Positions 8,196 through 16,599 of a stretch of DNA of 64,000 nt are shown here, one piece after another. The first letter of the stretch is position 1. Each line of letters opens with the position of its first letter. The stretch is taken from assembly GCA_017525875.1 (NCBI GenBank), contig JAFXSG010000004.1, positions 1 through 64,000 on the forward strand, written 5' to 3'. The notes under the pieces were generated by a model, which saw nothing but the letters and a program-made list of their open reading frames with translations, had not been told where the DNA came from and did no database searches. The DNA comes from Clostridia bacterium (GTDB lineage: Bacteria > Bacillota > Clostridia > Christensenellales > CAG-138). A program made the translations under genes and the position numbers.

Positions 8196-8609
8196 ATGAA
8201 CTATTCCGATCTTGGATCAACCGATCCCCTGGCAAATGCACGCATCGGCGGTCTGATGGTCTGCGTGACCGGTCAGCATTCCTGCGAACGCCTGCTGGAA
8301 CTCGGATCCCGCGTCCGCCTTCCCGGGCAAAAAATGTACTGCGTGCACTGCGTGCAGACGGGGCGCAATTTCCTCAACAACCTTTACGAGCCGCTCGCGA
8401 TCGAATTCCTGTTCAGCTGCTCGAGCCTCTTCGATGCGGAGCTGACGATCCTTCGCGCGAATAACGTCATCGATGCGCTCGTCGAATTCGCGCAGACGAA
8501 CCGCGTTTCGAAAATCGTGCTCGGACCCTCCCCCGTCAAGGATGAAAGCAGCTTCTCGGCAAAGCTTTCCGCCCGTCTGCCCGACGTCGAATTCTTCGTT
8601 GCCGAATAA
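8196..8609 (+). CDS. Stand-alone KdpD-type universal stress protein domain
   Basis: A 137-residue cytoplasmic protein resembling the Usp-like domain of the potassium sensor KdpD. It has a first strand GGLMVCVTGQHSCERLLELGSRV, a middle with AELTILRANNVIDALVEFAQTNRVSKIVLGPSP, and a final strand DVEFFVAE. The IVLGPS turn is where Usp proteins carry their nucleotide-binding GxxGS-like loop, though it is not a full match here. No sensor kinase or potassium transporter lies nearby. The ATG at 8196 follows AAGGGA by about six bases. A nucleotide-sensing or accessory role is only an inference. Confidence 0.6.
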   Translation: MNYSDLGSTDPLANARIGGLMVCVTGQHSCERLLELGSRVRLPGQKMYCVHCVQTGRNFLNNLYEPLAIEFLFSCSSLFDAELTILRANNVIDALVEFAQTNRVSKIVLGPSPVKDESSFSAKLSARLPDVEFFVAE

Positions 8610-8665
8610 TGCTTACATTATGACATTGTAAATTCAATGAATTTATTATAAATAAGGAGCCTACT

Positions 8666-8974
8666 ATGGAACTCAATCTTGAAGAAGCAAAGAAATACAT
8701 CGCGGAGAAATTCCGCAATCAGGGCGATTATGATTTCATTTCCGAATTCGATTTCAGCGCCATGCTCGACGCGCTGCTCGCGCTCGATCAGGCCTACCTC
8801 GACGAGATCGGCGAGGAGGAGCCCTATGATGAGGACGTTATCTTCGAGCGCATGCATGCGGATCTCGTGAAGAAGTTCCCCGCCCTCAAGACCTATCTGA
8901 TGCGCTTTGTGGACGACTACATGGACTTCATGGAGCAGTACCTCGTTTCCATCGACGCCGTGGACTGGGAATGA
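8666..8974 (+). CDS. Small acidic helical protein of unknown function
   Basis: A 102-residue strongly acidic protein without cysteines, membrane segments or a family motif that I recognise. It appears mostly helical: MELNLEEAKKYIAEKF, then a central FSAMLDALLALDQAYLDEIG and a C-terminal YLMRFVDDYMDFMEQYL amphipathic stretch. The start is secure, with AAGGAG eight bases before the ATG. A TATAAA-like -10 box lies at 8647, but its -35 is poorly placed. The next feature is the first parS site, so the gene probably ends its own transcript. Confidence 0.6.
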   Translation: MELNLEEAKKYIAEKFRNQGDYDFISEFDFSAMLDALLALDQAYLDEIGEEEPYDEDVIFERMHADLVKKFPALKTYLMRFVDDYMDFMEQYLVSIDAVDWE

Positions 8975-9042
8975 TCGTCCCCCGCCGACAGCTTACTCAT
9001 CAGCCGAACTCTTTATAGATAATATATTATCGACAAACAGAA

Positions 9043-9058
9043 TGTTTCACGTGAAACA
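9043..9058. promoter_or_regulatory. parS centromere site 1
   Basis: TGTTTCACGTGAAACA, a perfect 16-bp palindrome identical to the bacterial parS consensus bound by ParB. It lies in the gap before comB, 0.9 kb upstream of parA. Confidence 0.97.
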
Positions 9059-9095
9059 TTCTGTTTTGCTGTACGGAAGTTTGCACACGAACAGG

Positions 9096-9124
9096 TTGTA
9101 TGAATAAAGCCGTAATGTTATAAT
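9096..9124 (+). promoter_or_regulatory. comB promoter
   Basis: TTGTAT (9096-9101), 17-base spacer, TATAAT (9119-9124) with an extended TG. It lies 38 bases downstream of parS site 1. Confidence 0.75.
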
Positions 9125-9151
9125 AGAACAAATCCAAGCAAGGAGATCGTT

Positions 9152-9868
9152 ATGAAGATAGACGTTGTAAACTATGAGAAGAATAAATATGAAGCCGAGA
9201 TCGCCGAAAGCACGGTCATCATCATCGACGTGCTGAGATGTACGAGCGCGATCATCAACGCTTTCAACAACGGCTGCGAAAAGGCGCTTCCGTTCATCGA
9301 GCCTCAGGAGGCGATCGATTATGCGAATGCCGTCGGCAGAAGCAGCTGTGTTATAGGCGGCGAGCGCGGCTGCAACATCGTGCCCGGTTTCGACGTGGGC
9401 AACTCACCGTTTGAATTCGGGCCGGAACGCGTATCCGGTAAGACCGTCGTTTTCAGCACCTCGAACGGTTCGAATGCGATCTGCGGCGTTGCCGGCGGAA
9501 AGCACGTGTTTCTCGGCGCTCTCAGTAACCGCACGGAGGCTGCAAAGAAAGCGTATTCCACCGGAGAGGATCTTCTGATCGTCTGTTCCGGCACGAACGG
9601 GCGGATCTCCGCGGACGACTGCTGCGCCGCCGGTTCCATTATCGAAGCGCTCTTCGAGCTCGATCCGAACTGTGAGCTTTCCGATTTTGCCATGATCTGT
9701 CTTTACCTCTCAAGGAGCTGGAAGTCCGGCAGCTTTGATCTTAAGAAGACGTATCACTGCAACAGACTGATAAATCTCGGTTACGGAAAGGACGTTGAAT
9801 ACTGTCTTGCGGAGGACAGCACGACGCTCGTTCCGCAGTATAAGGACGGAGTAATAACTCTGAGCTGA
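9152..9868 (+). CDS. comB: 2-phosphosulfolactate phosphatase (ComB family)
   Basis: The ComB family removes phosphate from 2-phospho-3-sulfolactate, a step of coenzyme M or sulfolactate formation in characterised organisms. The 238-residue protein shows the family landmarks IIIDVLRCTSAI near residue 24, CVIGGERGCNIVPGFDVGNSP, VFSTSNGSNAI and CSGTNGRISADDCCAAG. An AAGGAG ribosome site precedes the ATG. It sits alone between two parS sites. No other coenzyme M gene is in the window, so the true substrate here may differ from that of the archaeal enzyme. Confidence 0.9.
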   Translation: MKIDVVNYEKNKYEAEIAESTVIIIDVLRCTSAIINAFNNGCEKALPFIEPQEAIDYANAVGRSSCVIGGERGCNIVPGFDVGNSPFEFGPERVSGKTVVFSTSNGSNAICGVAGGKHVFLGALSNRTEAAKKAYSTGEDLLIVCSGTNGRISADDCCAAGSIIEALFELDPNCELSDFAMICLYLSRSWKSGSFDLKKTYHCNRLINLGYGKDVEYCLAEDSTTLVPQYKDGVITLS

Positions 9869-9884
9869 TCCGGCCGTTTTCAAA

Positions 9885-9900
9885 TGTTTCACGTGAAACA
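9885..9900. promoter_or_regulatory. parS centromere site 2
   Basis: A second perfect TGTTTCACGTGAAACA, between comB and parA and only 12 bases upstream of the parA -35 box. ParB bound here could also influence parAB transcription. Confidence 0.97.
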
Positions 9901-9911
9901 TTGATTAAAAG

Positions 9912-9940
9912 TTGCATGCAAAAGCAAATTAGTGTATAAT
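9912..9940 (+). promoter_or_regulatory. parAB promoter
   Basis: TTGCAT (9912-9917), 17-base spacer, TATAAT (9935-9940), 33 bases before the parA start codon. Confidence 0.8.
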
Positions 9941-9972
9941 CCAAATCAGCAATTGTGCACACGGAGGCATTT

Positions 9973-10743
9973 ATGGCTAAGTTTATTGCAATAGCAAACC
10001 AAAAGGGCGGAGTAGGGAAAACCACGACCGCCGTAAATCTCGCCACCTGCGTCGCTCAAAAGGGCAAAAGGGTGCTTTTGATAGATATCGATCCTCAGGG
10101 AAATGCAACCAGCGGTTTGGGCGTTGAAAAGGATGAGCCCGAATACAGCGTTTATGATATGATCATCAACGGCGTTACCGCCGAAAAGATAATGCTGGAA
10201 ACGAAAGTTCCGAATCTGAAGCTCATGCCCGCGAGGATCGATCTGGCCGGCGCGGAGATAGAGCTCGTAAGCTTTATGTCGAGAGAGTTCAAGCTCAAGA
10301 ACGCTTTGCGGGGCATTCAGCACGAATTTGACTTCATTTTTGCGGATTGTCCGCCGTCGCTCGGGCTGTTGACGCTGAATGCGCTTGCCGCTGCCGATAC
10401 TTTGCTCGTACCGATCCAGTGCGAGTATTATGCTCTCGAAGGCCTTTCCCAGCTTATGAACACGGTCAGGCTCGTAAAGCAGAACCTGAACCCCGAACTG
10501 GACGTGGAAGGCGTCGTTATGACGATGTATGACGCGAGGACGAAGCTTTCCGAACAGGTCGTGCGCGAGGTCAAAAAGTTCTTCCGCAATAAGGTCTACG
10601 ATACGATCATCCCGCGCTCCGTCCGTCTCGGCGAGGCGCCCAGCTTCGGACTTCCTATCACTCTTTACGATTCAAAATGCAGCGCCGCGAAGGCGTACCG
10701 AAATCTCGCAGGCGAGGTCATCGAGGCCTCCGACGGTGAGTAA
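9973..10743 (+). CDS. parA: Chromosome-partitioning ATPase ParA (Soj)
   Basis: Walker-type ATPase that, in the family, binds nucleoid DNA as an ATP dimer and is stimulated by ParB to move origins apart. The 256-residue protein begins directly with the deviant Walker A NQKGGVGKTTTAVNLA, followed by LLIDIDPQGNATSGLG and FIFADCPPSLGLLTLNAL. There is no N-terminal helix-turn-helix domain, as in chromosomal Soj proteins. The ATG at 9973 is chosen over a GTG six codons earlier because GGAGG sits at the right distance. parB follows after 63 bases, and two consensus parS sites lie within 1 kb upstream. Confidence 0.97.
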   Translation: MAKFIAIANQKGGVGKTTTAVNLATCVAQKGKRVLLIDIDPQGNATSGLGVEKDEPEYSVYDMIINGVTAEKIMLETKVPNLKLMPARIDLAGAEIELVSFMSREFKLKNALRGIQHEFDFIFADCPPSLGLLTLNALAAADTLLVPIQCEYYALEGLSQLMNTVRLVKQNLNPELDVEGVVMTMYDARTKLSEQVVREVKKFFRNKVYDTIIPRSVRLGEAPSFGLPITLYDSKCSAAKAYRNLAGEVIEASDGE

Positions 10744-10806
10744 ATACAATATGATGTATGCCGATAGTATGATCATCGCAAAATACGGATATCAGAGGAA
10801 AAACAT

Positions 10807-11667
10807 ATGAAAGGACTCGGAAAAGGACTTGAAGCTCTGCTCGGCAACAGCAGCAATATTATCGAAGAAAACACCGTCAATACCGTCTCGGTATATCTGA
10901 TCGACACGAACGCCGATCAGCCGAGAAAAGTTTTTGATGACGAAAAGCTCAAGGAGCTGGCGGACAGTATCGAGCAGCACGGCGTCATTCAGCCGATCAT
11001 AGTTCAGAAATCGGGGGAGAGGTACCGCATCATTGCCGGCGAGCGCAGATTCCGCGCTGCAAGGCTCGCGGGTCTAAACGAGGTGCCTGTCATCGTTCGC
11101 GATCTGAACGAGCAGGAGGTGCTCGAGGTTTCGCTTATCGAGAACCTGCAGCGCGAAAACCTCAACGCCATTGAAGAGGCGAGGGCTATCAAAGCGCTTA
11201 TCGACGAGCATGATCTTAAGCAGGAGGACGTTGCGAAACGGCTCGGAAAATCCAGGCCGGCTATAGCAAATTCAATGCGTTTGCTCGCGCTTCCGGAGGC
11301 GGTGCAGAAGCTCGTTACGGAGGCCAAACTTCAGGCCGGTCACTGCCGCGTGCTTGCTTCGATCCCGAACGACGAGCTGTTGACTGCGACCGCTAAGCAG
11401 GCAGCCGCGCAGGGCTGGTCGGTGCGCGAAACGGAGCAGCGCGTGCAGCAGCTCCTCAGTGAAAGATCGCTTGAAAAGAAACAGCCGAAGCGCTCAAAGC
11501 TTTCAAACGATATGAAACAGGCCCAGGACAGCCTCAGGGAGCGGCTCGGTACGAAGGTCAGCTTCAAGGGCGATGACGACAAGGGCAAGATCGTTATCGA
11601 GTACTTCAGCAGGGAAGAGCTCTCCGGCATCTACGACGTCATCATGGGCAGAAGATCCGAGGATTAA
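10807..11667 (+). CDS. parB: Chromosome-partitioning protein ParB (Spo0J)
   Basis: CTP-dependent DNA clamp that loads at parS and spreads. The 286-residue protein has the ParB N-domain with the arginine motif GERRFRAARLAGLNEVPV near residue 76, then LIENLQRENLNAIEEA. A helix-turn-helix region follows around KQEDVAKRLGKSRPAIANSMRLLALP, and a C-terminal dimerisation segment ends the chain. AGAGGA lies before the ATG. It is the second gene of the parAB transcript, and a methyltransferase gene starts three bases after its stop, suggesting a longer operon. Confidence 0.97.
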   Translation: MKGLGKGLEALLGNSSNIIEENTVNTVSVYLIDTNADQPRKVFDDEKLKELADSIEQHGVIQPIIVQKSGERYRIIAGERRFRAARLAGLNEVPVIVRDLNEQEVLEVSLIENLQRENLNAIEEARAIKALIDEHDLKQEDVAKRLGKSRPAIANSMRLLALPEAVQKLVTEAKLQAGHCRVLASIPNDELLTATAKQAAAQGWSVRETEQRVQQLLSERSLEKKQPKRSKLSNDMKQAQDSLRERLGTKVSFKGDDDKGKIVIEYFSREELSGIYDVIMGRRSED

Positions 11668-11670
11668 GGC

Positions 11671-12537
11671 ATGTTTCTTGCAAAGGACTGGAAAGATTTT
11701 GAAATAATCGACGCAGGCAACGGCGAAAAGCTGGAGCGTTGGGGCGATATCGTCCTTCTGCGTCCCGATCCGCAGTCTATCTGGCCGATGCCGGAGCCTG
11801 CTCATCTCGATGCGCACTATCATCGCTCGCCTTCCGGCGGAGGGGACTGGGAATACTTCAAGCAGCTGCCCGAAAGCTGGACCATCGCCTATAAGGATCT
11901 TCGGTTCATCGTCCGCCCGACCGGATTCAAGCACACCGGGCTTTTCCCGGAGCAGGCCGTGAACTGGGATTTCATGCGAAAAATCGTAGAGAATTACAAG
12001 CAAAAACACGATTCTCCCTTCCGTGTGCTCAACCTTTTTGCCTATACCGGCGGCGCGACCGCGGCGCTTGCGGCGGCGGGTGCGGAAGTGGTCCATCTCG
12101 ACGCGGCAAAGGGCATTGTCGCCTGGGCAAAGAGCAATCTGGCCGAATCCGGCCTTGCTGACCGTCCCGTCCGTTTCATCATCGACGACGCGATGAAATT
12201 CGTTCAGCGTGAGAAGCGCAGGGGCAGGGAATACGAAGGCATCCTGATGGATCCTCCGAGCTACGGCAGAGGGCCGACGGGCGAGATGTGGAAGATCGAG
12301 GACGGTCTGTTCCCGCTTGTCAGCAGCTGCTGCGACCTGCTTTCGGATAATGCCTCGTTCTTCCTGATCAATTCATACACCACCGGCCTTGCTCCGACCG
12401 TCGTACGCGACGTTCTTAAGGTTGCTCTCGGTTCAAAGGGCGGGAAGATCGAGGCAGACGAGATCGGTCTGCCGATCTCCCGCAGCGGCTTGATCCTGCC
12501 CTGCGGCTGCACCGACCGTTGGTACAGGGAGATCTGA
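11671..12537 (+). CDS. Class I SAM-dependent methyltransferase, RlmI/RlmK-like
   Basis: A 288-residue methyltransferase probably acting on ribosomal RNA. It shows VLNLFAYTGGATAALAAAGAEVVHLDAAKGIVAWAKSN, the SAM-binding motif I with an acidic residue at the end of the second strand, and later ILMDPPSYGRGPTGEMWKIE. This is the DPPSYG form of motif IV seen in the RlmI/RlmK group of 23S rRNA methyltransferases. It lacks the N-terminal PUA domain of RlmI, so the target base cannot be named. It starts three bases after parB, probably as a coupled gene. The same transcript appears to continue into the pseudouridine synthase and mnmG, forming an RNA-modification block. Confidence 0.85.
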   Translation: MFLAKDWKDFEIIDAGNGEKLERWGDIVLLRPDPQSIWPMPEPAHLDAHYHRSPSGGGDWEYFKQLPESWTIAYKDLRFIVRPTGFKHTGLFPEQAVNWDFMRKIVENYKQKHDSPFRVLNLFAYTGGATAALAAAGAEVVHLDAAKGIVAWAKSNLAESGLADRPVRFIIDDAMKFVQREKRRGREYEGILMDPPSYGRGPTGEMWKIEDGLFPLVSSCCDLLSDNASFFLINSYTTGLAPTVVRDVLKVALGSKGGKIEADEIGLPISRSGLILPCGCTDRWYREI

Positions 12538-12560
12538 TTTTCCATACGGGATAAGGAAAA

Positions 12561-13907
12561 ATGCTCAAAGTCATCTATGAGGACAATCATCTGCTCGTTT
12601 GCGAAAAGCCAGTCAATATGCCCGTTCAGGCGGATGCGACAGGCGATCCCGATCTTCTGACGGAAGCGAAGGAATACATCAAGCAGAAGTATAACAAACC
12701 CGGAGACGTGTATCTGGGGCTCGTCCACCGCCTTGACCGACCGGTCGGAGGTGTGATGGTTTTTGCACGCACGAGCAAGGCCGCCGCGAGGCTCACAGAC
12801 GCTATCAAGGCCCGCAGGGTCCGCAAACGCTACGCTGCCGTTCTCACAAGGTGCCCGGCTCCGTACGGTCATTTAGTCAATCATATTGTAAAAGATGAAA
12901 TCACGCATTCCGCTCGTCTTGTGAGCGAGGATACGCCCGGCGCGCAGACAGCGAAGCTCGATTATTCGGTCGTTTGCGAAAAGCATGACTTAGCGCTCGT
13001 CGACGTTGACCTGCAGACCGGCAGGCATCACCAGATCCGTGCGCAGTTTGCGGGCATCGGCTGCCCGCTTTACGGCGATCAGCGCTATAACCCGGCTGCA
13101 AAGCCCGGGCAGCAGATCGCCCTGCATGCGTACAGCTTAACGCTCGAGCATCCGACGCTGCACGAGAGCATGACCTTCACCTCGATACCGCACGGCGCAA
13201 GCTGGAGTTCGTTTGACGAGGAGCTAAAGGCCCTTGCGAGCGGCATCCGCGTCAGCTACGTCGACGAGAACGTTATCGCCGTCAACAAATCCGCGGATAT
13301 CGCCTGCGCGATCGCGGACGGTGCGGAGGACACGATCGAGGCAAGGCTCGATTGCGCGTTCGGCAGCGTGCTGCCCGTTCACAGGCTGGACGTGCCGACG
13401 ACCGGCCTTGTGCTGTTCGCGAGGAACGAACGGGCGTACGAAGAGCTCTCCGCTCTAATCCGTGGCAGAGCTATCAAAAAGTATTATCACACAAGGGTTT
13501 TCGGCGTTCCCGAGCCGCGGGAGGCGACCTTGAGGCTGTATGCCGAGAAGGATGCGGACAAGTCCACGGTACGCGTGTTCGACACGCCGACGCCGGCGGG
13601 GAAGGAGATGCTGACCGTCTACCGCGTGCTTTCGACCGATCGGGGAAGCCGGGGCGGCGCTCCCGCGACGAGCCTTATTGAGATAGAGCTCAAGACCGGC
13701 CGCACTCACCAGATAAGGGCGAGCCTCGCGCATATCGGCTGTCCGGTCGTCGGTGATGACAAATACGGGGACCGCGTGAAAAACAAGCTAATGCCGAAGG
13801 GCCTGCAGCTCTGCGCCGTGCGCATCGTTTTTCCGGGCGATATGCAGGTGCTTTCAAACCTGAACGGGAAGACGCTCGAGGCCGCCGCGCCGTTTGAGTG
13901 GAACTGA
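12561..13907 (+). CDS. Double-domain RluA-family pseudouridine synthase
   Basis: Two complete RluA-like synthase domains in one 448-residue chain. Domain 1 (about residues 1-215) has [14 protein letters not shown], the catalytic loop [15 protein letters not shown] and the late RluA motif [23 protein letters not shown]. Domain 2 (about 225-440) restarts with [14 protein letters not shown], has [17 protein letters not shown] and [26 protein letters not shown]. Both loops keep the catalytic aspartate of HRLD, so both may be active on different uridines. RluA proteins are usually 220-320 residues with one catalytic domain. The reading frame is open throughout and there is no internal start signal strong enough to split it. 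AAGGAAAA precedes the ATG. Confidence 0.9.
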   Translation: MLKVIYEDNHLLVCEKPVNMPVQADATGDPDLLTEAKEYIKQKYNKPGDVYLGLVHRLDRPVGGVMVFARTSKAAARLTDAIKARRVRKRYAAVLTRCPAPYGHLVNHIVKDEITHSARLVSEDTPGAQTAKLDYSVVCEKHDLALVDVDLQTGRHHQIRAQFAGIGCPLYGDQRYNPAAKPGQQIALHAYSLTLEHPTLHESMTFTSIPHGASWSSFDEELKALASGIRVSYVDENVIAVNKSADIACAIADGAEDTIEARLDCAFGSVLPVHRLDVPTTGLVLFARNERAYEELSALIRGRAIKKYYHTRVFGVPEPREATLRLYAEKDADKSTVRVFDTPTPAGKEMLTVYRVLSTDRGSRGGAPATSLIEIELKTGRTHQIRASLAHIGCPVVGDDKYGDRVKNKLMPKGLQLCAVRIVFPGDMQVLSNLNGKTLEAAAPFEWN

Positions 13908-13929
13908 AAATACTGTAATCAAGAGGAAA

Positions 13930-15801
13930 ATGACCGCTATATCAGCACAATTCGATATCATCGTTGCCGGCGCGGGGCACGCCGGCGTCGAGGCCGCGCT
14001 CGCCTGTTCGCGAATGGGGCTCAGGACGCTTTGCCTCTGCCTGAACCTCGATTCGATAGCGCTCTGCGCCTGCAATCCGGCGATCGGCGGGACGAGCAAG
14101 GGCCACCTCGTGCGCGAGATCGACGCGCTCGGCGGCGAGATGGGGCTTGCTGCGGACGATACCTTCCTGCAGATGCGCATGCTCAATTCCAGCAAGGGGC
14201 CGGCCGTGCATTCGCTGCGCGCGCAGATCGACAAAAACCGCTATCATCTCCGCATGAAGCGCGCGCTCGAAAGCGAGGAGAAGCTCGTCATTCTCCAGGA
14301 TGAGCTTGAAAATATCCTTGTTTCAAGCGGAAAAATCAGCGGCGTCGTGTGTGCGGGAGGAATGGAATACGCCTGCTCCGCGCTCGTCGTCTGCACGGGC
14401 GTGTATTTAAGGAGCATGATCCATATCGGCGAACTGAGCCGCGAGCAGGGGCCCTCCGGCCTTACACGGGCGAACGCGCTCTCGGACAGGCTTGCCGCGC
14501 TCGGTTTCGAGCTGCGCCGGTTCAAGACCGGTACCCCTCCGCGCGTTTCGATGAAAAGCCTCGATCCCGCGAAGATGGAGTTGCAGCCCGGCGACGTACC
14601 GATCCCGCGGTTCTCGTTCATGAGCGGCAGGCTCGAGCGCGAGCAGAAGTGCTGCTATCTTACCTACACGAATTCCGGAACGCACGCCGTCATCCTCGCC
14701 AACCTCGACCGTTCGCCGATGTTCAGCGGAAGGATCCATGGGGCGCCGACGCGCTACTGCCCGTCCATCGAGGATAAGCTCATCCGTTTCAGGGACAAGG
14801 AACGGCATCAGCTCTTTATAGAGCCCGAGGGCGAAAACACGGACGAAATGTACGTTCAGGGCTTCTCCACGAGCCTGCCGAAGGACGTTCAGCGGGACGC
14901 GCTGCACACCATCCCGGGGCTTGAGCACTGCGAGATCATGCGCTACGGCTATGCGATCGAATACGACTGCATCGATCCGACCGAGCTCGACCTCACCCTC
15001 GGCAGCAAGCGCATCCGCGGGCTGTATTTCGCGGGGCAGATCAACGGTTCGAGCGGCTATGAGGAGGCCGCCGCTCAGGGTCTGCTTGCGGGCGTCAACG
15101 CCGCGCTGTTCGTCAAAGGCGAGCCGCCGCTCGTTCTCCGTCGATCCGACGCCTACATAGGCGTGCTCGCGGACGATCTTGCCACGAAGGGCACGAACGA
15201 GCCCTACCGAATGATGACGAGCCGCGCGGAGTACAGGCTGCTGCTCCGCCAGGACAATGCCGACCTGCGCCTTACGGAGCTCGGTCGCAGGACCGGGCTG
15301 ATCAGCAGCGCGAGATACGACAAATTGATGTATAAAAAAGAAGAGATCGCAAAGGCAAAACAGGCGCTTGCGGCCTCCGTGCCGCCCGGCGAAGCGCTTA
15401 ACGCGATGCTGAGCGAAAAGGGCGAAAGCCCGCTCATCACCGGCGCAAGGCTCGACAATCTACTGAAGCGCGGCGGTATTCGCTACACCGATCTCACCGC
15501 GCTTTTCCCGAGCCTTCCCTCCGTTTCCGAGGAAGCGGCGTTCGAGCTCGAGACCGAGGCGCATTACGGCGGCTATATCGAGCGCGAGAACGAGCGGATA
15601 CGGCGGTTTGAGAGCCAGGAAAGCATCGAACTGCCGCAGGAGCTTGACTACAACGCGATCGCGGGGCTCCGGCTCGAGGCAAGGCAGAAGCTCTCCGCGC
15701 TCCGTCCGCGAAATCTCGGGCAGGCGGGCAGGATATCCGGCGTTTCCCCGGCGGATATCGCGGTGCTGATGATCAAACTCAAAGAGATCAAGGGAGACTG
15801 A
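13930..15801 (+). CDS. mnmG: tRNA uridine 5-carboxymethylaminomethyl modification enzyme MnmG
   Basis: FAD-dependent partner of MnmE in making the 5-aminomethyl-type modification of U34 in tRNAs. The 623-residue length is normal for MnmG. Signatures are the FAD motif [16 protein letters not shown] at the start, [37 protein letters not shown], and [19 protein letters not shown]. The ATG at 13930 is chosen over a TTG 12 codons upstream that overlaps the preceding gene; AGAGGAAA precedes it at short spacing. rsmG follows 15 bases downstream, the classical gidA-gidB pair commonly found near replication origins. MnmE is not in the window. Confidence 0.97.
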   Translation: MTAISAQFDIIVAGAGHAGVEAALACSRMGLRTLCLCLNLDSIALCACNPAIGGTSKGHLVREIDALGGEMGLAADDTFLQMRMLNSSKGPAVHSLRAQIDKNRYHLRMKRALESEEKLVILQDELENILVSSGKISGVVCAGGMEYACSALVVCTGVYLRSMIHIGELSREQGPSGLTRANALSDRLAALGFELRRFKTGTPPRVSMKSLDPAKMELQPGDVPIPRFSFMSGRLEREQKCCYLTYTNSGTHAVILANLDRSPMFSGRIHGAPTRYCPSIEDKLIRFRDKERHQLFIEPEGENTDEMYVQGFSTSLPKDVQRDALHTIPGLEHCEIMRYGYAIEYDCIDPTELDLTLGSKRIRGLYFAGQINGSSGYEEAAAQGLLAGVNAALFVKGEPPLVLRRSDAYIGVLADDLATKGTNEPYRMMTSRAEYRLLLRQDNADLRLTELGRRTGLISSARYDKLMYKKEEIAKAKQALAASVPPGEALNAMLSEKGESPLITGARLDNLLKRGGIRYTDLTALFPSLPSVSEEAAFELETEAHYGGYIERENERIRRFESQESIELPQELDYNAIAGLRLEARQKLSALRPRNLGQAGRISGVSPADIAVLMIKLKEIKGD

Positions 15802-15816
15802 AATCAGGGCAAACGA

Positions 15817-16530
15817 ATGAAGCAGCAGATCGAAAGCGATCCCGTCCTTATGCGGGAGCTGATAAAAGAATACGTACCGGACGCTTCGGCGGAACAGGCG
15901 GAGAAGCTGGTCCGGTTCTACGTTATGCTCATCGAGCGGAACAACGTGATGAACCTCACCGCCATCACGGACGCGGAGGGCGTTGCCTCCCGCCATTTTG
16001 CGGACAGCCTGCTTGCGCGGGAGCTGATCCCGGAAGGCGCTAAGGTCATAGACGTGGGCACCGGCGCGGGCTTCCCTGGAGTCCCTCTCGCGATCATGCG
16101 GCCCGATATCGAGCTGACGCTGCTCGATTCGCTGAATAAACGCATACTCTTTTTGAACGACGTATTGAAAGAGCTCAACATCCCCGCAAAGGCCGTCCAT
16201 GCCCGCGCGGAGGACGGCGGCCGGGACAGGTCGCTTCGGGAGCGCTTCGACGTCGCCGTTTCGCGCGCCGTGGCGGAGCTCCCCGTGCTTGCCGAATGGA
16301 CGCTCCCGTTCGTTTCGGTCGGAGGGTGCTCTGTAATGTATAAGGGCCCGGGCGCCGAAGAGGAGTTAGGCCGCGCGAAGAACGCTCTCGTCATCCTTCA
16401 CGGCGAGGCCGAGGTGCACCGCTTTGAGCCTTCATGGGGCGAAAGGAACCTCGTTGCCGTAAAAAAGACCGCCCCGACCCCCGCAAAATATCCGCGCAAA
16501 GCGGGAACGGCGGCAAAAAATCCCCTGTAA
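15817..16530 (+). CDS. rsmG: 16S rRNA (guanine527-N7)-methyltransferase RsmG
   Basis: Methylates G527 of 16S rRNA in the 530 loop, using SAM. The 237-residue protein carries LVRFYVMLIERNNVMNLTAI, RHFADSL, the SAM motif VIDVGTGAGFPGVPLAI and, later, VAVSRAVAELPVLAEW. The C-terminal tail after residue 210 is basic and lower in complexity (KKTAPTPAKYPRKAGTAAKNPL). The gene directly follows mnmG. A weak hairpin (CGCCCGT/ACGGGCG at 16537-16563) lies after its stop and may partly separate it from addB. Confidence 0.96.
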   Translation: MKQQIESDPVLMRELIKEYVPDASAEQAEKLVRFYVMLIERNNVMNLTAITDAEGVASRHFADSLLARELIPEGAKVIDVGTGAGFPGVPLAIMRPDIELTLLDSLNKRILFLNDVLKELNIPAKAVHARAEDGGRDRSLRERFDVAVSRAVAELPVLAEWTLPFVSVGGCSVMYKGPGAEEELGRAKNALVILHGEAEVHRFEPSWGERNLVAVKKTAPTPAKYPRKAGTAAKNPL

Positions 16531-16599
16531 AGCAAGCGCCCGTCCGCGCAAACGGTACGGGCGAAAGTTATTTTAGCGACCTCATTTCCGGGAGGCAGT

